Shown here: positions 51,803 to 61,890 of the stretch, piece by piece
How the letters are laid out: each line of letters opens with the position of its first letter
Position numbering within the stretch: the stretch's first letter is position 1
Source: Symsagittifera roscoffensis
Lineage: Eukaryota; Xenacoelomorpha; Acoela; Convolutidae
Assembly: GCF_963678635.1 (NCBI RefSeq)
Contig: NC_087068.1
Location: forward strand, 43,363,649 to 43,427,648
Direction: 5' to 3'
Length of the DNA stretch: 64,000 nucleotides
Program-made: the position numbers and the translations under genes
The notes under the pieces: generated by a model
What the model was told of the DNA's origin: nothing
The model's input: the letters and a program-made list of their open reading frames with translations, nothing else
The model's database searches: none

Positions 51803-54247
51803 TGATAATTGTTTGTTTTTTTTTTGTGATCTGCTTACGGGCTGACCATCATATTAAAATTTTAAGGCCATCAGCGTTCCAAATTTTAATCAGATTCCAT
51901 TTACAAGCAAAAAAAATCTCGTGGTTGGATCTCGGATCCCCAGACAATAAGATTACTGCTAAAAACAGGGCTAGAAAGGATGACCAAGGGTATTTATAGT
52001 GACAGTTATTTATTAGATTCATTAGAGCTATATAAAAACGTTCCTCGCCCCCTACTACTCATGCTCTGAAAAATAGATCAATTTTCAGTTAAACTAAAGC
52101 CTTTCAGGGCATCACAGATTCTAAAAGCAGGTTAATGTTCGCTAAACAATTTCTGGGCACAGAAACTCGGATTAAAACTCTCCCAGAAAAAAACGTTCCT
52201 CGCCCCCTACTACTCATGCTCTGAAAAATAGATCAATTTTGAGTTAAACTAAATGCTTTCAGGGCATCACAGATTCTAAAAGCAAGTTAATGTTTGCTAA
52301 ACAATTTCTGGGCACAGAAACTCGGATTAAAACTCTCCCAGAAAAAAACGTCGTTACCTCCAAAATTTCGATAGTAGGGAGGGTTTATAGCTGTCACGAA
52401 TATCTCACTCGACCTTTAGATTCTCCTTATCGTGTCTACATCTAATGATAGAATACTTTGGCTGTGTGTTTCGTTCAATCAAAATATCTTTTCTTCTCTC
52501 TTGCGACTGTTTTCAGTGTCGTATCCAGCAATTTTTTTTTGTAACGTTGTATTTGGTATTTGTTATATAGAGCGTTTCTACCATTTCTGAGAATTGTTCT
52601 TGTTCTAATCGAAAACTTGATATAATAAAACTACGGAATATTCGGACTCTCCTTTTCATCCTTAAATAATTCGTAATTAAGACTCTTACAATTTTTTTCA
52701 GCATGCACTGGAACGTTCGGCTGTGGCATTCGGGGGAATGCCACACCTTCCCCGGACAGCCCCATCAATTTCTCACTTGTGGCAATCCAGTGCTGCACTT
52801 CAAACTTACAAATTTATCTCTATTAACTCAACTGACCACGGCATTGTACTACATCTTCACTGCCTTAACGAAATTTTCACAAAGTGTCCTAGATAAAATT
52901 TCTTTTCTGACTATTCACGTCATTCAGTCATAAATGTTCTTTTCTCTCTCACTGCTGTAAAAAAAAGTTTGAAACGGCCACGCACTCGTTAAAACACACC
53001 GAGTAGAAACAATTAAACTTGCCGTTGCCCTAGATTTTAAGACTAAGAGACTCTGTGGCTCGGAAAGGTATTGAGGTACCCTCCATTTTCGAGCAAGCGT
53101 ACCCCAAGATTTTGCTCTGCCATCCCGGGGAATGGCATATACACCCTCGACAGCCCCATCAATGTCTTAATTGAACGCATTACTCCGGGCTATCATCAAG
53201 TTGTGATCCAGTAATGTACTGCAAACTTAAAATTTATCAACGTTAATTCAATTCACCGAGGTTCACAAACTGCATCGTACTACATCTTCACTGCCTTTCC
53301 AAAATTTTCACTAAAAACACACCACGATTAGTGACATAGAAAAAAATCTCTTTTTGGACTACTTACATCATTCAGTCACAAATTTGTTTTTCACTCCTGC
53401 TGCTTTAAGAACGTTGGAACGTGGCACGGCAACGCTCTCGTTAAATCTTACTAAGAGTTAGTCACCAATTATAAATTTTTAAGCATGTCGTTGCCCTAGA
53501 TATTAAAACTACGAGGCTATGTGGCTAGGAAAGGTATTGAGGTGCCCTCCCTTTCCGAGCGAGCGTACCCAAACACTACCAGGTCGCTACAAAGCGAAGG
53601 TTTGTCCTATGCAAATTAAAAACTTTCAATCAGGTTTCAATAAGTTAATATTTTCGCTTTTTTAACTGTATAAGTAAGTAGTAACAATTAAAAATTTCAA
53701 CTTAATTCAAGGCTTTCAATAACAAATAACAATTACTTCTGCAAAAAAATTTAAGTTTCAATAATCAAGCTAAGTTAGCTTGATAAAATTTTCTAACACA
53801 AAGTCAACTCATAGTTTTTCTTCTCTCCTAACTTAATTTTTGCGCCAACATTTCCGTCAGTGCTCACTTCATGGCCTCGCTTCTTGTGCTCCTTGACTTT
53901 CTTCCAGCACTTACTCTAGCATATCGACAGAGTTGCTGGGCGTGCGCTAACTTTCTTGTTGCGACAGTCTCTGCTTGCATCAGGGCAAGAGGTCCACGTT
54001 CGCCTTCCACTCCCGGTTCCGGCAGAAACAATTTTGCAAGCACAGGCTTACGTTTTGCTCCAGGTCAGCTCGCACGTTTTTCTCACTTTCTGTCACTTAA
54101 GTCATTACAGCTGCGCGCTTCACAGCCGTTGTGTAGGCGTTTCTGTGAGTAAGGCATGCCCGGCCCATCACGTGATCTCTTCGATCCCTGGGGAGGTTCC
54201 ATCATGAAACTGGGGCGGACTGGCAGGGGTATTTCGCCCAGTCTGTA
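51803..54247. repeat. Duplicated unit P3
   Basis: Most complete P copy in its likely native context next to Q2. It carries LTR-like sequence at its left end, the 155-bp tandem duplication, the hairpin at 52723, the two 400-bp tandem blocks and the ORF-C tail remnant at about 53880-54150. Together with Q2 it forms a 5.4-kb unit with LTR-like sequence at both ends. Confidence 0.85.
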
Positions 54248-57207
54248 AATGAGTTGTTCGCCCAGGCGTTTTTAAAAACATTCAATTGCATTTTTTCTTC
54301 TTTGACCTAAAAAATAGCACCGAGGTGGATTGTTCAGCTCTGTCTCTAAAATATCAAATTTTGTTGATCTAATTTGATTTGATGATGTTACCTATGCATC
54401 TGAAAAAATCTAGATCACGCTCCACTACTAAACACAAAAAACTATTCATAATATGAACATAATTATATTTAAGCTTTTAATATGATAACATCATACATAA
54501 TAGCATGATTCTAACTCAAAACAAAAAAAATTAAATCTACATCTTAAACAGTATCTTGATGCCACATTCCAATTTCCTAAATATTCAACCAACTAAAACA
54601 ACCTTATCATAATGGTGCATCAACCTATGCCGTGATAGTATTTCTTATGCAAATAGAAGTCTATGTCTTTTTCCGAAAAAAAATCACATGCACCGGAGCA
54701 TATAACTCGCTGGGATGTAGTTTTCCTCTATTGGGTTGATAAATGTCAAAAAGAGGGTGGTCACTTCTCTTCCGACCTTGAAGTTCCTGAGCCAAATTCC
54801 TGTGAGCTTCTCCGGAACTCACGTGTTGGCTATCAGTGGCTTTGCATCCCACTTTTAAGTCCCGGTATTTATGATGCAACAGGGGGCCGCTTTATCAGAC
54901 CTCCTACACCAGGCCTTTGTTTCCATAAAAGCTCGATGTTCTTATACTCTCTTTCAAAGTCTTCCGCTTGCTCTGTTTCGAAACTTGCATTCGTGGTTAT
55001 TGCGGTGGTGCACGTGCGTTCCGTGAGTATAACATCACTGTCGGTCACAAGAAGTTTTTTCGAATAACGATTTGGAAGATCAAATTATGATTTAAAATTT
55101 TGAACTAGAGCCGGTTTTCTACGAATTGCTCCTCCGTTTCCAGTTCTCCTATTTCTCTTGCCATTTTTAATTTTTTGATCATCAGATTTTTGTCAGGGTG
55201 AGTTCTTCCCCCACAAACAGGACAAAATTATCCATTGACGTCGCCGTCAACTGCCCAGGATCGAGCGAATTGAGGAACACAAAAGGATCCATCTGGAGAA
55301 ATCCGGTTGTATTCAATATTGTCGTGACTGATGTAGATGATGCTGGATTTTACGACTTCCTGAATCGTCAAAACCTTATCCTTTGGATCCGCAGACAGAT
55401 CATGGAGTAATTCGAGTACTCGCAGATATGTCTATTCTTGCTCATGAGAGTCTTCCATTTCGAGTTCGAATTTGGCCTCTCTATCGTCGACCAGGTCGAT
55501 GTCATGCGAGACAATTATCTTAACTAATCAACCTATCGAATCTCCTACGCTGCTTAGCGCAATTTTGTCTACGACAAAATCATCATTGTAAAGGTTGTAC
55601 TTCTTCGTGTCTCTTCCCCTGTTGCTCTGCCGTGTTTCCATTGTCGAGGTAAAGTTAAGTTCTACTCCTTTGTCGTCCTCAGTTTGCTTCAGTTCATTCC
55701 AGTCCTCCTCGATATGAAAGAGGGTTTCGTCATCGATTTCTTTTATCTCAGTTAGCTCCTGACCTATGGGCAGATTGCAATCATTCCCCACCTCATTCCC
55801 ACCTTTTTTAATCACGTGTACACCTTCAATTGCCCTCACAAGCAGGCTCCACTATCAAATTGTCACACTCATGCAAGTGTGCCGGTTTGACATTTTCAAA
55901 AAGCGCAGCACGTCCAGTGCTCAATCTACAGAAGCAGCCACCTTGGTGTACATAGTGGCCACCTTGACTACGCCATTTATTCAACAACTTCTTTGTTCCC
56001 TTTGAGGCAACCACCTCTTGGAAGACCCCAATGTAGTCAGCAGTCTTTTTTTTCAAATCTCTTTTTTTGCCTTATCTATTCCTGCTGTGTGTTTCGTCGC
56101 AAAGATCATTTAGTTCCTGTTGCCTATTGATTACCTCACTTACCTAAGTTTGCGGCGCCATTGTTCTCCCCTAGTACTCGGGAGAAAAGAACGCTAACGG
56201 CAGAATTTTATCTTGAACTGTTAACATCATGTGATGGCAGATCCCAGTGGTGGAGATCTCTGTACTGTTGTACGCGCCCATCGCCTGTGGTAAATTCTTA
56301 GCCGAGTCGTCCATGTTTCGTAAGCAACAAACTATCAGCATGAATACTAGTGTGCAATTTTATCTTGCGACCGGAAGGTCATTTGTCTGCCGGTGGTAAA
56401 TGGTCGAGTGAGCCTTTGTCATCTGTATTATCACCATCAACCTTCTTCTCCCTCCTCACTTTCATTCCGATCACTTTTTGTCTTTTGCTCGTTTTTTCGT
56501 CCCCCTAGTTACCCCCCCCCCTTACTCGGTTAGCTAAGCCTCGTTCGGAGAGCGTACTAGGAAGTTTTTTCGAATTTTCTTAAAAAGCTATCACGGTACA
56601 ACCGGAAGTTTTACACGTTCCCGCAAAAACCGTACCACCGGTACTCTAGAATGGGCATGTAGCCCGGAGCTGTGTCAAGTGCGTTCAACTCCGTAGTCAT
56701 GTAACAGTCGCCTACTTCGGTCACATATGAGACTTAAGAAGAATAGGCCCTATAACCATTGGCTCAAGAGTCAGGGACACTATCTCTCGTGTTTTTCTAC
56801 CTCAAAACGGTCGGAGCCAATTCGGTTCGCTTGCGACATGAGACTAAAAACCCGTTACAGCTTAAAGGCCACTACCAAAATACTCCCCCACTCTAGAAAT
56901 TAAGAACGTCCCCATACTTAGGCCTCAAAATACCCAAAATGAACGAACGCCGTTAAAAACAGGGTCGAAACAATCCGCATAGTTACTTTTTATTAGACAG
57001 TAAAACTGTGATCCATTTCAGATGGATCAACCTAAAACTCGCCTTATCTCAACATAACAATCATAAAACACACTCAAGAAAACTAAATTGAGAACTCACA
57101 TGTCGGCACACTCGGGAATTAGAGGTAACTAAAATAATGAGCAACTGGAGAATTAGGTATGATAACTTGAGAAGTTTAATACTAATTAGTTTCAATAAGG
57201 GAAATGA
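54248..57207. repeat. Duplicated unit Q2: integrase/macro remnant plus LTR-like sequence
   Basis: Nearly identical to Q1, with small indels (for example, AAAAACCGTACCACCGG present near 56625 and AAAAGCGCAGCACGTCCAG near 55898). The right edge is at GGAAATGA (57207), where similarity to Q1/P3 stops. P3-Q2 is read as the original arrangement, from which P2-Q1 was copied. Confidence 0.85.
54661..56425 (-). pseudogene. Integrase C-terminus and macro-like domain remnant (Q2)
   Basis: Same content as the Q1 remnant. The frame at 56056-55826 preserves RLSTGRAALFENVKP, matching RLSTGRAAHYENIKP in the main element just after the GPY/F module. The acidic linker is at 55839-55528, and the macro-like region at 55067-54661 ends YQPNRGKLHPSELYAPVHVI. 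It is interrupted by several stops and frameshifts. Confidence 0.8.
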
Positions 57208-58014
57208 GTTTTGACTCTGGTAATGAAGTTTTAGTCTGAACCATTGGGACACCCCAGCTGTCCACCTTTCCACTGAGGGTTCACTCTAGTTCAGTTCGAA
57301 TAATTGTATTCTTTTTTCACAATCGTTTCTCTTCCTTTATCAGGATAAGACGGCTCTACTCGCGTTCTATTTCGTATCTGGAAATTGCGAATAGCAATTT
57401 CCCGCTGCTTTTTTAAGTACTTTCCCGCGATTGTACATCGGATGTTCTGATCTTCTATTTCTGAGATTTTCAGTTTTCGCGAGAAAGTTGAGCATGACAG
57501 GCCCCATTCGAAATTTTGAAAAATTAAATTTCCTCCCAAAATTACGTATTTCGTGTTTCTCAACGTCAAACCTCCAAATATGACCGACTGGCACATACTC
57601 CCCGGACTCGAGATCGATGTCCTCATCGCGTGTTGCCGCCTGTCAGTGAGTCCCCAGAATACCGAGTGCTGCCCAAGATGCAGTGCCAGTGGTCATTTAC
57701 AGAGGTTTGCAGCAGACTTAAGTTTATCTACATCCCAAAATTCACCACTATATAAAATTGTCACACTATCGCTGAACAGCAATCATAATTTTCATATACC
57801 TGCACCTTAAATATCCGCTTTTGAAGCTTATGATTAAACCTTCTTTTGTCCTATCCAGTCAGGAAATTGTCATGCAACATTTTGATTTATACAATAAATA
57901 TAGCATATTAATAACAAAAATTTCTTTTCCGTGACCTCGGATTTTATCCGATTTCACACTCGAGCCTTTTCCTTTCCCTCTCAAGACTCGAGAAACCCAC
58001 ATTGAGCTCCCCGC
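57208..58014. other. Non-coding 3' flank of the element at 58-64 kb
   Basis: AT-rich; no ORF I would support. It lies between the end of the accessory polyprotein remnant (58015, minus strand) and the Q2 edge, and is probably 3' untranslated and LTR-like sequence of the diverged element. TATATAAA at about 57750 may be fortuitous. Confidence 0.4.
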
Positions 58015-58800
58015 TCACTTCGTATTCCTAGCCTTCGAAGTGCTAGGACCTGATGAATTTGACACCGTGATCGGTCTTAGTAGCGCCTCCTCATCATCAG
58101 AACTGATCACAATTTCTTCCCATGCTCTCAATTGTTCGTAAGATCGCATCCACTCCCTCTGCTCTTGGAACCTCGATGCCTGATTCGGTAAAACTTTCGT
58201 CTTCAATTCCCTGTTCAAGCAAAATGAATTGTGCAGGCTCAAGCTCACGTTCTTCGCCAAGTCTTCCTCCAGTATCGACTCTCTTGCTTTGGTATTGTCT
58301 CTAGACACCCTACCAACTCTTTTCGAACCTGTTGTGATCCCATTTCTATGGGTCAGCAGAGGTCTCTTGAAGGCTTCCGGGCTTATCTCCGCCAGGAACT
58401 GTCGATATTCCTTCTGATAATTCTTCATGTGATCCTTCGTCGCTATGTACAACCAAGATGTCAACGTCGCTCGAAACCACAGAAAGAACCTGATCCGGCT
58501 CCATACGTGTCTGACTTCCATTGGTATGGCAAATACCTTGCATACAGTCTCAAACAACTCAAGTCTCCTGCTGTAGTCTATAGCGTGTATCGATTCTGCC
58601 GTAGCTGCCTTCGACTCCCCGTACTTCGTTACATTTTCTTCGATCCATCGTAACGCCAACATCGTACTTACTACCAAGATGGTCACATTCTGCTGATGAT
58701 CGGGTAACCCGATTGACCGAATTTCTTCTACATCCCACACTAAGCAAAGGTTTGTATGCTCCGGTACCACACTGTCTGTGCCAAGCAGTGGCATGGGCAT
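58015..58800 (-). pseudogene. C-terminal segment of the ORF-C polyprotein
   Basis: The 261-codon frame from ATG 58800 ends at 58015. It has helical segments, a moderately hydrophobic Trp/Phe-rich stretch (RIRFFLWFRATLTSWLYIA, about 118-136), a block DLAKNVSLSLHNSFCLNRE shared with the P-unit remnants, and an acidic Ser-rich tail (ISSDDEEALL). The shared block shows that this is the normal C-terminus of the accessory polyprotein. Whether the hydrophobic stretch spans a membrane is unclear, since it contains two Arg. Function unknown. Confidence 0.6.
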
Positions 58801-59267
58801 TCCCCATGTGTAATTTCTATGCTTCGGAGATTGCGTTCCCCCGAGGCTTCCAGCAGAGGCTCCAGTTCCATCATCTTCTCGTGCACCACATCATCTTCCT
58901 GCGGCATTGGGACATTACCAATCGGCTTCCCGATGGCGTTCTGTCTCTCAAAATCGCTCCTATTTTCATCTCCCAAGCTCAAGAATTCATCTCCCCAGAT
59001 TTGACTCAAGTCATCTCTTTGTGCCTTCGGCACCTTTCCCAGGATCTTCTTCAACAGTCTGGGTGAATGATGCGACTTTCGAGCTAGCCGTACGCACTTG
59101 GGTACCGAGAAGGCCTTATCCACTAGTATCCTTTGGCTGGATACCTCCACCATTGCCATGTACATACGTTGGCCATTACTGATCCCACCATAGACTTTGC
59201 ATTTACCGGCAGGCCATAAGCTTCGCTCACTGGAAATCCCATCTCCGACTCTAGACCAATCTTCCAT
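58740..59267 (-). pseudogene. Continuation of ORF-C, out of frame
   Basis: The 175-codon frame has coding-like composition in its middle (RILVDKAFSVPKCVRLARK, EDDVVHEKMMELEPLLEA) and overlaps the next frame at 58800. With a neighbouring frame at 59416-59123 it probably represents the sequence that followed ORF-C before frameshifts. I recognise no family. Confidence 0.45.
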
Positions 59268-59433
59268 CCTCTAATATGTTTTTGGGTGGATTGCAACGCC
59301 CCTGGCCACGACTCCACGCTCAACGCCGTCACCAAATGGTGTTCAGATTCCAGCATCTCGAGTGATTGCAGACTACACATACTAGAGAAGAACCCCAGCG
59401 CCGTTGCTATATTCACCGTATAACACTCAGCCT

Positions 59434-61890
59434 TTATCTTTCTGTTATATCACCAAACCAAGTGACTAGATCTTCTCCCTGAAAAGATTGCATTCTGACA
59501 CAAAATCGTCCATCACAGGTGTGCCCTCCGCCTCCGCACGTCAAGTCAAGACAGCTACCAGGCTCCAACTTCTCTACCAATCCCAGCTTACTCGTTGTTC
59601 CACCCGACTCTTTACTCTGTTGTAGGATCAATTTGTGTATCACGTCCAACGTTCCCAGATCCTCATCTTTTGTCGGTGTTAGCCTTACTCGTTCCGTGAC
59701 TTCTTCAATCAAGCTTGCATGGGGATTGGGACAGCAGGAAGGTCTCAGCAATTTCCAAACCGTTCCCAAGTTCGTAGTCATCATGCCATTTCCGTTTCCC
59801 ATTCTCAATTCTACTCTTTGGCGCGAGCGCGGCACGCTTGTCACCTTTGGCGTCGCCTCAAGTAGCAGGCCTATGCTCGGGTTTTCCCTTTCCGTTGGAT
59901 CGATTACGATTATCTTCTCCGGCCAAAACTTCAAGAGCTCCGCCACCTCATGATTCCTGTAAGCGCTGGCGGCTTCTGAATTCAAGAAACGATTATACGC
60001 TATTCCCATCACTCCAGAAACGTATTGATGCTCTCCCTTTTTATTGGGTCTCGCGTAACCCTCAGCCAAGGCTAGGTTGCGATGCACGTCATGCCCCTCT
60101 TCAAATTTCTTGTTGTGGAATCTTCGTATCTCATCCAGTTTTCTAAGATTCTCTAGGGGTTGTCTCGAGTCATCCTCCTTCTCAATTCCCGTACTCTGGT
60201 ACACGTTCAGTATGACGGTGGAGACTCTTCTCTCCATGGTTTTGCTCCCCATGGCCCTCTGATGACACGCTTGGACGGTGCTATTGTTCATTACGGACAT
60301 TATCCACCTCAAGAAACAAGTGGCATCTTTTCTTCTCGCCAGACTCAGACCGGAGTTGTCCCTCGCGACGTGTTGTACCAGCATCTGATAGACCTCCAGG
60401 TTTTTATTGCCTAACTTCAATTTGTCACATGAAGTCAAGACCTCCAACTCTATTCCCACTAAGATCCATGCGAACATCAGTTGTCCCGCAGTTCTGACGA
60501 AGGGATTCGCCATTAGAGGCAATGTTGATGAAGGTGTTCTCATCGCCTCCTCAAAATAATCTCGCAACAGGCTCTGCCAAGTTCGCTTTAGCTGACTTCC
60601 CAACTCCAGTTTGTTGACTTCGGCTTTCTGTTGAGTAGCCCAATTGCGACGCTTGCGGGACACCCCTTGATCAAGCTTCTTCAGACAGTCCTCCAATTCC
60701 TTCATCGTCTCTAGGGCCACCCACCAAGGTCGAGCCGTATTCCTTGTCGCGTTCTTCTCAAGAGGGTCATCGGACACTTGTTTGCCAACAGCTTGATGTT
60801 CGCTCGAGATCGATTCTCTGCCCACATCCACTTCCCATGTTTGTCCACTCGTCGAACCCTTTTTCGAACCTGCCTTCTGAGGTTTGAAGTCCTCCTCCGT
60901 TACCAGACTTGTCGGGGCCTCTATATCTTTCGCTATTTCGGTTAGCCTCCTTGGTCCGGAGTTACTCTTGTACGCTGTCGTCTTCCACCGCGCCAAGATC
61001 ATGGGGGCGGTCTCCCTCAACTTCTTTTCCGAAACAGCATCCACCGACGGGCTGCTCAACTCCTCCATCTCCCGCTTCCTTTTTCGAGACTTCATACCTT
61101 TGCTTGGGGGTGTCGTCACTACCATCACAGATTCGATCTCTCCGTCCCGGTCCGACCCTTCCAACTCGTGCCTCCCCCCTGCTCGAGCCTTAAGGATATT
61201 AGTACTCTTAATCATATTGCTAGTCTTAATCTTATCCTCCCCTTTAATTTTAATTATTTTATCATCAGTCTTTTTCTTCAGAGTAGAGCCGTCTTTACAT
61301 TCATCATCTCTGGTCTTCCGTCGCGTCTCCCTCAACTTGACCATCTTGCTCAGCAACTCCTTTCTGGCTTTCTCATCCAGTCCGGTGGCCATCAACACTG
61401 GTTCTCCAAACTTGACCACCGTGTTCCACAGTTCTTCCTTGAAGTCATCTAGCGTGGTCTCGCTCTTCATCTCCTGATCAAATTCACTCAAGAAGTGCCG
61501 CCAAGCCTTCTCATCTAGAGTCCCCAGAAACATATCTTTATTCCCCTCAAATGTATTCTTTTGCCTCTCCTCAGCACTCAAGAGTATCATCCCCATGTTG
61601 GAAGTTTCACCTGTCAGCGGTAGTTCCAGGTTCTTACGGGGGGATGAGGACAGTGGTGGCGTGGCACTGTCCGCCCAATCGTCTCCGCTCAAGTCCCGCA
61701 GCAGCTCCTGGGCGGTGAAATCCACCTCTGCTGGTTTCCGCTGAGGCGTATTCCCCACATCCATTTCCTCCCCCGTTTCACTGAGAGTTTCGTCCATGCT
61801 CTCTTCTCCCGACTCAGCTTGCCTTCTCTCGAGTATCTTCCTAAATCGATCCTCTACAGGGCCACTTCTCCTGTCTCCAGGAGTGCCCAC
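59434..61890 (-). CDS. ORF-C: long uncharacterised accessory protein segment
   Basis: The frame has 818 codons. It begins (GTG) inside what was the ORF-B reading frame: TPVGTPGDRR continues the end of the 62140-61841 frame. Residues about 118-185 (FLGTLDEKAW, EELWNTVVKFG, ATGLDEKARKELLSKM) match the last part of ORF-B in the first element, so ORF-B and ORF-C were one polyprotein. Residues about 190-330 are Lys/Glu-rich with a nuclear-localisation-like run (KSRKRKRE). Residues about 400-720 are a well-structured region with no family I recognise. The end has a Cys/His cluster (CLDLTCGGGGHTC). No signal peptide or membrane span is evident. The stop at 59434 may be a mutation, since coding-like frames continue downstream. 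Confidence 0.65.
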   Translation of the reverse strand: MGTPGDRRSGPVEDRFRKILERRQAESGEESMDETLSETGEEMDVGNTPQRKPAEVDFTAQELLRDLSGDDWADSATPPLSSSPRKNLELPLTGETSNMGMILLSAEERQKNTFEGNKDMFLGTLDEKAWRHFLSEFDQEMKSETTLDDFKEELWNTVVKFGEPVLMATGLDEKARKELLSKMVKLRETRRKTRDDECKDGSTLKKKTDDKIIKIKGEDKIKTSNMIKSTNILKARAGGRHELEGSDRDGEIESVMVVTTPPSKGMKSRKRKREMEELSSPSVDAVSEKKLRETAPMILARWKTTAYKSNSGPRRLTEIAKDIEAPTSLVTEEDFKPQKAGSKKGSTSGQTWEVDVGRESISSEHQAVGKQVSDDPLEKNATRNTARPWWVALETMKELEDCLKKLDQGVSRKRRNWATQQKAEVNKLELGSQLKRTWQSLLRDYFEEAMRTPSSTLPLMANPFVRTAGQLMFAWILVGIELEVLTSCDKLKLGNKNLEVYQMLVQHVARDNSGLSLARRKDATCFLRWIMSVMNNSTVQACHQRAMGSKTMERRVSTVILNVYQSTGIEKEDDSRQPLENLRKLDEIRRFHNKKFEEGHDVHRNLALAEGYARPNKKGEHQYVSGVMGIAYNRFLNSEAASAYRNHEVAELLKFWPEKIIVIDPTERENPSIGLLLEATPKVTSVPRSRQRVELRMGNGNGMMTTNLGTVWKLLRPSCCPNPHASLIEEVTERVRLTPTKDEDLGTLDVIHKLILQQSKESGGTTSKLGLVEKLEPGSCLDLTCGGGGHTCDGRFCVRMQSFQGEDLVTWFGDITER

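Noticed and set aside
57553-57810. Plus-strand ORF with CCPRCSASGH, resembling a zinc knuckle
   Set aside because: Incomplete CCHC spacing, surrounded by non-coding sequence and opposite to the element's coding strand.
58015-59416. Cys-containing segments downstream of ORF-C as a viral-type glycoprotein remnant
   Set aside because: Few cysteines with no known pattern; the hydrophobic stretch contains charged residues. Evidence too weak.
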